From Daedaleopsis sinensis (Eukaryota; Basidiomycota; Agaricomycetes; Polyporales; Polyporaceae): DNA of 64,000 nucleotides. Positions 34,362-43,474 of this stretch are shown here, piece by piece (the stretch's first letter is position 1; every line of letters begins with the position of its first letter). The notes under the pieces were generated by a model. That model had not been told where the DNA came from and made no database searches. It was given only the letters and a program-made list of their open reading frames with translations. The translations under genes were made by a program, and so were the position numbers. The stretch spans positions 2,108,001 to 2,172,000 of the forward strand of contig CM066305.1 in the NCBI GenBank assembly GCA_033807695.1. Reading direction: 5' to 3'.

Positions 34362-34922
34362 GTTGACTCACTCGGCGGAGCTGTCCATTCGGGCGGCACG
34401 CGCACACCTACCTGGTTGTCGCGTGCCATAGACGTGCTCGTGCTGCTAGGACGGCAGGGTCGGACGTTATCATAGTAAGTACCGGACATGAATGTTCAAT
34501 GTTGCTCACCATCGACCTCACAACATCGACCATGTACATACACACCGTAATCATGCGCTCCGGTTTCATTCTCTCTCGTTGCTACATCAGTGTACAGTCG
34601 TGTTCTCAGATACGTCCGGTTATTCATGCACAAGTATATTATATCGAGCACTGCCAATACATTCGCGTCTGGATTTCCTTCGCTCTCCGGTCGACAAGTA
34701 TATGGCTATGGTCTTGCATAATTCGCCAGCTTCCACGTTCTGGGTTCTCGACTGGGTGAATTTGATCCCACGTCTGCTCACCATCAAGGCTGTGTTTGTG
34801 AGGAACAAATAGTGTGACAACAGTAAGATAAGGTTCTTACGTTTTTACTAGCCAGATCATTATCCGGTCACTAGATCAATAGATCGGCTAGCGCCTACCG
34901 AGGTAGTTGGCAGTCACAGCTC
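34362..34922. other. Intergenic spacer
   Basis: 560 bp between the PHO80-like cyclin and the deacetylase, both on +. No coding frame or repeat was recognised. Confidence 0.3.
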
Positions 34923-37865
34923 ATGATGCCTTCCTTCTCTTCAACCGCAAGCATGCAGTCCAACGGGACCGAGGCAGCCGACAAGATGGAGGTCGACAAC
35001 CAGCCTGGCTCATCCAAGGCTCGCTCTCCAGGCTTAGTCACCGAACCACGACCGAGAGCAGCGTCGGTGCCGGCCACCCTCCGAGCAAACGCATGCCAGG
35101 TGGGGTATGTGTATTCGAGCAAGATGATGACCCACAGCTGTGCACATGGGCATCCCGAACAGCCCGAGCGCATCTCGCGCATTTTCGACATTCTCAAGCA
35201 GAATCACTGCTTGGCCAGAATGAAGAAACTTCCAATCCGGCGCGTCCTTAGGGAGGAGGCGCTCCTCGTACATAGCCAGTCCCTCTGGGAAAAAGTCATC
35301 GCACTTCACGGTAACTTACCACCCAGTGTCCGCAAAATAGCATATTGCTAATACTTCTTTGAAATAGCTCTTACTGAACAAGATATCGCGGACTCCGAGG
35401 CGTACTATAACGACCTCTCGCTCTATGTTCATCCCTCCACCCCCTACGCAGCGCAGCTCAGTGCGGGTGGCGTCATCGAGGCTTGCCTTGCTGTTGCCCG
35501 CGGTGAGGTCAAGAAGGCCTTTGCGATTGTGCGACCACCAGGTCATCACGCAGAGCCCGATGAGCACATGGGATTTTGCTTCTTCAACAACGTCTCTATC
35601 GCCGCCAAGGTTACGCAGCTTCGCACCGGATTGAAAAAGATCCTGATTCTTGATTGGTGAGTAGCGAAAACTAGAAGGTATATCCACGGTGAGAAGGTCT
35701 GACATTATGGCAGGGACGTTCACCACGGTAATCCTGTTCTGACTTTACGGCAACGCTCGACACTCATGATCTTCAGGTAACGGCACTCAACGGGCGTTCT
35801 ATGACGATCCGTCTGTGCTATACATATCTATACATCGCTATGAGGGTGGTAACTTCTACCCGAATGGTCCTTATGGAAGCATGCTTTCATGTGGAGAAGG
35901 ACCTGGCGCTGGCTTGTGAGTTCCTTTGGTCTTGTATGCGAATAAGACTACTTATCTCCATACCGTAGCTCCGTCAATATTCCTTGGCCAGAGCCTGGAA
36001 TGGGAGACGCCGACTATATTCTGGCATTCCAGAAGATCGTCATGCCGATTGCGTTAGAATTCTCGCCAGACCTTGTCATGAGTCCGTCTCTATTTTAACC
36101 GGCGTTGAGGATGCACTGATTGAGATTGATGCATTTAGTATCCGCTGGATTTGATGCCGCAGACGGGGACGACCTGGGGGAATGCCATGTAACCCCAGCC
36201 GGGTACGCTCATATGACCCACATGCTCTGCTCTCTAGCGGGCGGCAAAGTTGTCGTTGCTCTCGAGGTACGTAACACCAAGGTCCATGAAGTTGTCCTGC
36301 TGAGGTGTGAACTAGGGGGGTTACTGTCTCGATGCTATCGCAAACTCCGCGTTGGCAGTGACCCAGGTCATCCTTGGTGAAGTACCCCCTCAGCTGCCCC
36401 CTCTCACGGCGAGCGAAGCGGCCACAGAGACAATTTACGCAGTAGCAATGGAGCAGAGTAAGTACTGGAAGAACCTTGATCCTAAGAGATGCGAGCCAAT
36501 GGAAGGTGACGTGCTTTGTATACTACGTGACGCGGCAAATCCTGACTCACCAAGCAGAGGTGGAACCTATCGCAATATCTCTTCCCGGTGAGTATCGATG
36601 ACAATCGCAACGGACATCGGTTTTGAGCAGGACTTTCCAGAACTCTTGAAGATGCACCGCCAGGACTATCTGTTTCAAAGTTACGGAATGCTCGAAGTAC
36701 CGCTGTTGGCTCCAGCCCTCATCGAACGGTTCAAGGGCCAAGTCGCTTGCACGTCAGTACAGTATTTTTGAGTTATCTTCGTGTTATATCACTTACAAGA
36801 ATCGTACAGTCCGGATATTATGACAAATGACACTTTGATCGTCTTCGTTCACGAACAGTAAGATGACAGTCTCACAGATTGCAACACGGTTATACTGAGT
36901 AGCTGATTTAGTGGCAATCTACGGGTTGAATTGAACTCGGCTATGTACTGTGACTTGCGCGAAGAGCACTCCTACTTAGTAAGCTCCGTATACTCATTTC
37001 CGTAGACATTGACTAACTCGAGCGGCCCCGATTTCTGTAAGGTCGACTGTTCGAAGGAGCTCATCCCATGGGCGAAGACCGAGGGATTTGCTGTCTTGGA
37101 TATCAACCTGCTCGAGAAGCCATATCCCAAACAGAAGGTCTGATACCCCGGCATCTCACTCCTTGACCTCTGCCCAGAGTGTTAACAATTGCTCTAGATG
37201 AAGGGCGTTGAGGACCATGCAGCAGCAGCATTGGTATACCTATGGGACAACTACATCCAGTCAGTTGTCATCGTACGGATTGCTGTCGTATACGCTGACA
37301 AGACGACGCTAGACTGTCGGATGCACGGAGAGTAATGTTCATCGGTCATGGTCCCGGATGCGCTCCAATTATGGGACTTCTGCAGCAGCGCGGTAAGGGT
37401 GCTTATTCATAGATATAAATTGACGACTGATAAACAATGCCCATGCAGGAGCCAGTGTCATGAAATATGTTCAAGGCATTGCACAGATCGTGGGGCTTCA
37501 TACCGTTCCTGCTACCCCAAGAGATAATGATACACTGCGCCAATGGTACTACGACGTACGTGCAACGCTGCGCTTATCCTATCACTTCCAAGTACTCACT
37601 ATTTGACGTTCGCAGAACTCGATCGTCATCGTTCCGTCGAATCATATCATATTCCATAGCCCGAAAATGCTGAAGAAGCATGGCAACATCTTTCACATCG
37701 GTAGGTCACCTCTCGTCAACCGGCGCTGCTGTACTTGACAGTTCTTCTACAGCGGAGGAGAAATCGATCAAGCTCATCATCAAGGCGATGCCTGGCCTCA
37801 AGGCATTTATGTACGAAAAGCTATCACCCGCCAAGTCGCGTCTCAACGGCGACTCCAAACGCTGA
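34923..37865 (+). CDS. HDA1: Class II histone deacetylase with Arb2 domain (HDA1/Clr3 type)
   Basis: Removes acetyl groups from histone lysines with a zinc site, giving promoter and heterochromatin silencing. The start at 34923 (MMPSFSS) leads a disordered 60-residue arm. The deacetylase domain begins [20 protein letters not shown] and contains [74 protein letters not shown] and [13 protein letters not shown]. The catalytic His pair, the Asp/His/Asp zinc ligands and the transition-state Tyr are all present. The C-terminal Arb2 domain carries [20 protein letters not shown] and [20 protein letters not shown]. About 13 introns; one exon (35714-35727) is only 14 nt. TGA is at 37863-37865. The order of domains and length match HDA1/Clr3 rather than class I enzymes. 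Confidence 0.94.
35714..35727 (+). other. HDA1: 14-nt microexon coding the zinc-ligand motif
   Basis: Bases between acceptor GGCAG and donor GTAATC read G GAC GTT CAC CAC G. Joined to the flanking exons (GATTG before, GTAACGGC after) they give DWDVHHGNG, and the frame works only if this exon is included. Confidence 0.8.
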
Positions 37866-38171
37866 TATGCTTCCGCTCTGTCTGCGAGTGCATTATTCTC
37901 TAATCGGACGGACTATTTAAGGTAGAAAAACAGCAAGGATGAGATGGTAAAACTGGGTGTCCTTCGTCGTCCTTTTCCCATTTTACCGCTATGTCACCTG
38001 TTTCGCTCGCTGTCACATCGTTGTATTGTCGTCTCTGTATATCTCTGTTCTTTGGTGGTCGGAACCGTCATCTCGGCTGAGGTGCACACAGTGTAGATAG
38101 GCCGTAGACAAGCTCGAAGCTTAAACATTCATCATCGCGTCTCAAACTATGATAGGAAAGGACGGCACGGG
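37866..38171. terminator. Convergent 3' region HDA1 / SWD1
   Basis: 306 bp between convergent stops, which must contain both polyadenylation regions. No specific signal was identified. Confidence 0.3.
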
Positions 38172-40018
38172 CTACATCATCATCTCATTCTCTTTATCTT
38201 CTTCAATGAGTACTTCTAGCTTCCATCCCTTCATGTCGTCGTCAGGATCGTCAATTGCCCACAACGTGTCCTCGTCATTCTCGCCGTTTTGGCGTGGGCG
38301 ATCCCCTAGCCCATCCTCCAAGCCAGGTATCATTCCCTCGATATCCACATCTTCTTCCTCTTCGAGCATTTTGCGACGCGCGATTTCCGCCTCATCCTCC
38401 TATCCACCGGAGGAGAAAAAGTTGATCAGTGATGAGCCAGAGCAGCTGAGACGGTGAGCTCACGATATCGAACTCGTCTTCGCGTTCCTCGTAATCGACG
38501 TTCTCGTCGACCTCTTCAAATCCCCCAGCAAATGCACCCCAGCGCTCGTCTGTGGGGCAATGCCATATGAAGATATTCCCCTGGTTGGTCACGGACGCTA
38601 TTGATGGTTTATGAGGGTGCCACTGTGCGATCGGTTAAGGTTAGCAGAGATCGTTCAGAGGGCTCTGATCATCTGCTTCATACATGTACATAGGTTAGCA
38701 GTTCCCGGCCACCGTCGAGTGTGCTTGCGAGGAGACCCTCTCGAGCCAGATCCCAGATGTAAATCTTGTGTGCAGCATCATCAGCTGCGCCTGTCACACT
38801 TTGGATGAGTACGCAGTCGTAGCAGCGCAGGAAAGACATACCTCCAGCTAACCATTCTCCGTCGGGGCTGTACGACATAGCATGCCACGAAACCTTGCTG
38901 ATTGGGTCATGGAAGCGGTGTGTTGGTTCCAGCTCTTGCTCGATATACTCGTGTTCAGCAGTAGGAGGAGCATACACCGGTAGGTTGAATTGTCGCAATA
39001 CTCGATCCGATGAGTTAGTCACTATGCGCCTATGTACCAGTAAGTCACATGTGAGAGGGGTGGATTAGACACATACCGCCCAGACGCAATGAATTCAATC
39101 CCTCTCATGACGCCTGCTCCTGATATCTTGTGGCGAGCTACCATCTGGAGACCGTACAAACCGTCAGATTACATTGAGATTTTATGCACGGCACCAGAAA
39201 ACTCACCATCTTCGTGCGAGTGTTGAAGACTAGAAGGAAACCGAGAGTAGTGCCGACGAAGACATGTTTCCCCGAAGGATCGAAGCGAGCCACTGTATAT
39301 AGTGACCTTCACGCAATGACTACCGGTGCGAACGCAAGTCAAACGTTGGTAGACATGCATCATACCTGGACCTATGCAGCTGCGATTCATCGTCGCTGTC
39401 GTCCTGGACTTCACACAGTTCGAAACGCCCTCTGTGATTTGCTCGGAAATCCTCCACGTAGGCTTCTCCGGACGACATAAGCACAAGCATTATCTTGCTT
39501 CCAGGGAATGAGTGAAGCAGCGCATGTCGTCTGACTGAGCACGCACCTGTTCTTGGGATGAAACGAAGCAGACGTGATTGGCACGTCGTACCGTAGGGTA
39601 TTCCGACGGCGAGGCGGGTCGGCATCAGAGGTGAGGTCCCATACTATCACATTCCAGTCTTTTGAAGTAGTCAGCACATAACGAGAGTTCTGCGACCAAC
39701 TGAGACGGGTGAGTGTCCAGGCAGATGCCGAGAATCGAAAGTGTACGCACTCGATACTGGTGATGCCTTTCACATGGCCCTCCAGCCACCGCACAGGACC
39801 CTTGGTGTCCAAGTCCCACAGAACGGCCAACCCATCACTGCGGCCTGCTAAGATGAACCTGCCTGAGGGGTCGTACCGGGCAAGTGTGGCGAGAGAATCA
39901 AGCGAAGTCTGGATGGCAGTTGGATAGGGTGCCGAGGTAAATATATCTATTGCAGCGCAGATGTTAGGAGCCCTCAGGGAGCCAAGTGGATTTGCTTACT
40001 TGAAATGACTCCGTTCAT
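38172..40018 (-). CDS. SWD1: COMPASS subunit SWD1 (RBBP5 orthologue)
   Basis: A core WD-repeat subunit of the Set1/COMPASS histone H3K4 methyltransferase. ATG at 40018 gives MNGVIS, then an intron, then SAPYPTAIQTSLDSLATLAR and YDPSGRFILAGRSDGLAVLW, DLDTKGPVRWLEGHVKGITS. Further blades include LSWSQNSRYVLTTSKDWNVI VWDL (39640-39700), FVGTTLGFLLVFNTRTKM (about 39210-39275) and ISKVSWHAMSYSPDGEWLAGG (38840-38930). The tail HKPSIASVTNQGNIFIWHC precedes GGFEEVDENVDYEEREDEFD, nearly identical to the human RBBP5 segment that activates and binds ASH2L. A very acidic C-terminus (DEDTLWAIDDPDDDMKGWKL) ends at TAG 38174-38172. About nine short introns. Start is 171 bp from the divergent TTI2-like gene. 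Confidence 0.92.
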
Positions 40019-40189
40019 CTCAGTGCGCGCAAGAGGATGGTGGTTGAGAGCAAGTATGCATGGCGGACTGGCATGCCATCATAGCACCAGTTGGAGATGC
40101 GGACCGGTTCCGGGCCTCGAACGCGTTTTCTCAATCTGGCTACTGACCGCCACCACACCGTCCATCCCAACTTCCTGGCATTCGTCTCC
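40019..40189. promoter_or_regulatory. 171-bp bidirectional promoter SWD1 / TTI2
   Basis: This is the whole space between two divergent start codons (40018 on minus, 40190 on plus). Both promoters must overlap here or within the first exons. Confidence 0.45.
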
Positions 40190-41827
40190 ATGTCATCTCG
40201 AAAAGCATTAGAAGAGGAGTATCCTTCCCTGAAGGAGCTGCGTGTTCCGCCCGAATTCGCAGGTCTCGACGAGGACACAGAAGCGGAAACCATTGTTCGT
40301 CTTCACCTGTGGAAGAGAAGAGCAGACGAAGTTCTCGCTGGCCTTCGCGACCATCTGCGCACGCGACAAGCTATGGATGCTCAACAGGAAGCTGAAGTTG
40401 CGTATACAACAGCTACATTCGATGATGAGGAGCCTTGGGTGTCTGAGACGAGTAGAGAAACAGCGAGAGGTATGTCTCTTTGCTGTCATCATGAGTACCC
40501 GTCTCATGATGTCCGTCTGTAGACATCCTGTCCTCACTCCTCTGTGCGAGAGCTGAGATTGTGGAGCGAATTTTGCACGACTTCGTGAAACCGATCTTTC
40601 GACCCAATCCTCATCCACAACTCAACGTTGAGACTGGTCGCAAGTTATCTCGTCCTGCCGGTGGACCTTTGGGCCATCTCGACTTCCTTGAGGGTCAAGA
40701 GTGGAAGCAATATCCCGCGATTGCTAGTGTGCTCTCTTGGTGCATCTCGCATGCTGATGTACGTCTAGATAGTGCGTCATGCACACACTCTTAACCTACA
40801 TTTTTGCAGAGCCGCATTGTGGAGAAGCTGTGGCATCTATACATACCCCCGATTATGACTCTGCTTGACGACCATCAAGCTCGGTACAAAATGCGAGGCG
40901 TGCGATTAGCTTCGCAGCTACTCCAGATCGCTTCAGCAGACTTGCTACGACGGACAGGGATCGACACCTTGCTGTTCATTGTAAGTCGACTGGCCAACCC
41001 TGCTTCCTAATCTTATCTCCTACCGGACAGTCGTTCAAGACGTGTCTCACTTTCCTGCACACCTCAGAGACCCCGGATCTGATTCGTGCGACTGTGGCCG
41101 CCAGCCTGCGACTAATTGACATTACGACAGTCGTTGGCTCTAATGCACGCTTCGATCAGCTATGCTCCCTCCTTGGAGACAGCATCATCGGGAACGTGTG
41201 GGTATATGCTGCGAACGAACTCGACACGCTAGCAGCCTCCGTAGATGTGCTTCCTGACATCGTACGAGTGTTCAATATTGGCTCAACGCGATATCTGAAG
41301 GTCTGTGGTACTTTCGGTTGTCAGCTCATGTAGCTCACATACGTTCAGGCCCTGATACCACAGTTGACATTCCCCCTCATCCCTGCCCCTGAGAATGGGG
41401 CATCTATGCCATTCAAGCAGTCATCGCTTCGAGCTCTTTGTGCTGTCATGCAGGCATGTGCGCCTAGGATACCCAAGTGGAGGGGTACGATCTTGGATGC
41501 CATCCTGAGGTGCTGGGTAGATAGTGCAGACCAAGGCAACGAGCATAATGGTGCGTCGTCTGCACATGCTCTGTGCGCTAGTTCCAAAATCGGCCCTGTC
41601 TAGCGGAGTTTGTGGAGTTGCAGAACCAGTTACGGGCTGCTTGTGCACTCTTGTCTAGTGCATGTGACCCTGTCGTAGATGACTTCAAGGTTCGGTGCAT
41701 ATCTGTTCGTTCTGAATCTATGCTGACCTATTGGTCGCAGGAGGAGTTTTCTCGCGTTCTAGCCCTCAATCCGGAACTGTTCGCCCCTCTATTTCCACCC
41801 TCTCTTGTAGCTACGACGATAGCTTAA
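40190..41827 (+). CDS. TTI2: TTI2-like subunit of the TELO2-TTI1-TTI2 (TTT) complex
   Basis: TTT is an Hsp90 co-chaperone that stabilises PIKK kinases (TOR, ATM/Tel1, ATR). The start at 40190 (MSSRKALEEEYPSLKELRVP) was preferred over an in-frame upstream ATG at 40091. Exons give EIVERILHDFVKPIFRPNPH, PQLNVETGRKLSRPAGGPLG and HLDFLEGQEWKQYPAIASVL, the most conserved block of fungal Tti2. Alpha-helical HEAT-like repeats follow (VEKLWHLYIPPIMTLLDDHQ, YKMRGVRLASQLLQI, SFKTCLTFLHTSETPDL, FKQSSLRALCAVMQACAPRI), ending FAPLFPPSLVATTIA, TAA 41825-41827. Seven or so introns. Assignment rests on the GRKLSRPAGGP block and HEAT architecture. Confidence 0.75.
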
Positions 41828-41940
41828 CATTTGACGTTGGAGAACTTGACTGAGAGGCGGCCGACTGGACTGCGCAAGTTAATCGTCCACGGCAGGTACT
41901 ACAAATCAGTCAGCATCTCGGGGATACACTTAGATCAATA

Positions 41941-42131
41941 CAGTCTTCGGGCGTCCAGTGGGTCACCACGCCCAGTGGGTCACCTGCCTGTTTTTGGTAA
42001 CTTTTGAGGGCTAAACGCCCGTTTCTGCCCCAAATTAGCGCGGAAGTGGGGATTTATGGGCGTTTAGCTCCCAAAAACTGCCAAATAAGGCAGGTGACCC
42101 ACTGGGCGATAGTGACCCACTGGACCGACTG
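41941..42131. mobile_element. Foldback MITE with TA target duplication
   Basis: This is a 191 bp, nearly full-length palindrome. It begins CAGTC and ends GACTG, and TA lies on each side (41939-41940 and 42132-42133), as in Tc1/mariner/pogo-type insertions. Both arms contain GTCCAGTGGGTCAC and then CGCCCAGTGGGTCACCTGCC, so the 12-13 bp word CCAGTGGGTCAC occurs twice per arm, four times in total. The inner arms pair too (GGGCTAAACGCCC against GGGCGTTTAGCTC). It carries no coding capacity, so it would need a transposase in trans. It sits 114 bp beyond the TTI2 stop. Confidence 0.75.
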
Positions 42132-42134
42132 TAT

Positions 42135-42143
42135 CATGATGTA
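42135..42143. repeat. 9-bp target-site duplication, left copy
   Basis: CATGATGTA, repeated in the same orientation at 42979-42987, immediately outside the inverted repeats of the 835 bp element. Confidence 0.65.
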
Positions 42144-42268
42144 TAGGCTCGTACCCAGCCTATTCGGTGATCACGATTCAAACTCCGTTGAGAGGGGATA
42201 ACCGAACAGGCTGGGCCGATCGGTCGCCCTTTAGTCGGGGAGGGACCGTGTGAAATCGGCCTTAGCAG
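42144..42268 (+). repeat. Left terminal inverted repeat with subterminal hairpin
   Basis: It holds stem arms 42154-42168 and 42201-42215 (14 of 15 positions pair) and the 41 bp conserved core. A smaller hairpin (CGGTCGCCCT with AGGGACCG) lies in the core. Confidence 0.65.
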
Positions 42269-42852
42269 AATCTCTGACTCTGGCTTTGAGAGAACTCCAA
42301 TGTACTCGTCCATGTGAAGCACTTTTGTATATACAATTGAGCGTCAGAATGGAGAACCATGCAGGCAGCACCTGCCTGAATAAATTCAGGTCAGAATATC
42401 AACAGCTGAATGTTACAATGGCTGATAAGTTACGGTTGAGCCAGTCGCCTAATGGTACCAAGTGGTGCACGAGCCGATGCTATTAGTAGGTCCGGCCGTG
42501 TCCTGTCGCTTCAACAACTAGCACACAAGCTGGTATGTACTATCTGACCTCTTACAACCCCCTTTACCGCAATGCTGAAGGGCAAGACAGCATTCAATAA
42601 CGCATGCGAATCTACCTTGGGCGACCTTGAGAGCGCCTAATAGGTGGCTTAGCGCTTGTTAGCCGCCTGTGTGCTTATGCACCCCACCGGACGCACATTC
42701 AACGTATATCAAAGTAAGTTGTACCCCTTTCACCATTAAAAGCACATATAACATGAATAGCAGAGCGCAGGAGCCCATCGCTCAAATTTTATAGAGGGAA
42801 GGGTATACGGAAATACTTGCTACCTTCGTAAAAGCTCCAAGAGACGTGCACA

Positions 42853-42978
42853 AGTTTTGCTAAGTACGATTTCACACGGCCCCTCCCTGACTAAAGGGCG
42901 ACCGATCTGCCCAGTCGGTATGGAGAGCGGTTCCCCCCCGTTCAAACTCCGCTCGCCTACCGACTGGGGACGAGTCTA
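42853..42978 (-). repeat. Right terminal inverted repeat with subterminal hairpin
   Basis: Counterpart of the left repeat. Its stem arms 42910-42920 and 42958-42968 pair perfectly over 11 bp although their sequence differs from the left stem. An inner stem GAGCGG/CCGCTC is added. Confidence 0.65.
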
Positions 42979-42987
42979 CATGATGTA
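42979..42987. repeat. 9-bp target-site duplication, right copy
   Basis: CATGATGTA, identical to 42135-42143. Confidence 0.65.
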
Positions 42988-43474
42988 CGTCAATCCAAGT
43001 CCGTTATGTAGCCGGTCTCAAGTTCGCGCACACGCTCATGTCTCTTGACCATGATACAGAGGATTTTACTTTTCCGTGCGCTCCACGGGGAAACCCTCTT
43101 GGTATCACAGAATCCCAAGACGGTCACGAATGCATGGATGCGACAAGCATGTCGTCCAGAGTCAAGCTTAAGTGCGTCGGAGGAGTATATACTTGGACTG
43201 CAGATGATCGATGAGCGCGTGATGGCTGCTGACTTCGTATTCGGCGCGAGGAGTCGGAGCTCTTGTGGGTTAACGTCACCACCAACCCGTCCGGGTTTGT
43301 GCGATTGAGGGAGGAGGAGGTCGGTTCCGCTGAACGCAAATGTCAGACCGCAATGTCCGACCGGATGAACATGAATGTGTTGTCCGACCGGATGAACATG
43401 AATGTGTATAAGTTGGTCGGACTTGCACTTAGAGATTACACCATTATCCCCGCCATTTACACAGTTACTTCACC
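42988..43474 (+). promoter_or_regulatory. Upstream region of the AKR gene
   Basis: 487 bp between the MULE-like element and the reductase start. It contains a perfect 27 bp tandem duplication at 43354-43407, described separately. No coding frame is supported. Confidence 0.35.
43354..43407 (+). repeat. Perfect 2 x 27 bp tandem repeat in AKR promoter
   Basis: Units 43354-43380 and 43381-43407 are identical, each beginning TGTCCGACCGGATG and ending AACATGAATGTGT. The repeat lies 68 bp ahead of the AKR start codon. Confidence 0.9.

Larger units (their letters stand above)
42144..42978. mobile_element. Non-autonomous Mutator-like element with ~125-bp TIRs
   Basis: This is an 835 bp unit. Its left end reads TAGGCTCGTACCCAG and the reverse complement of its right end reads TAGACTCGTCCCCAG. 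The inverted repeats reach about 42268 and 42853 and end internally at TTAGCA. A 41 bp core inside each (42218-42258 and 42867-42907) differs at only two positions. Nine-bp direct repeats CATGATGTA flank the unit. Long TIRs plus a 9 bp duplication are the hallmarks of the Mutator superfamily. The interior has no coding frame of note, so it is a deletion derivative or MITE-like. Assignment to MULE is by structure only. Confidence 0.65.

Noticed and set aside
42860..42970. tRNA gene suggested by GTTCAAACTCC
   Set aside because: No A box or cloverleaf can be drawn; the word lies in a hairpin loop of a transposon TIR.
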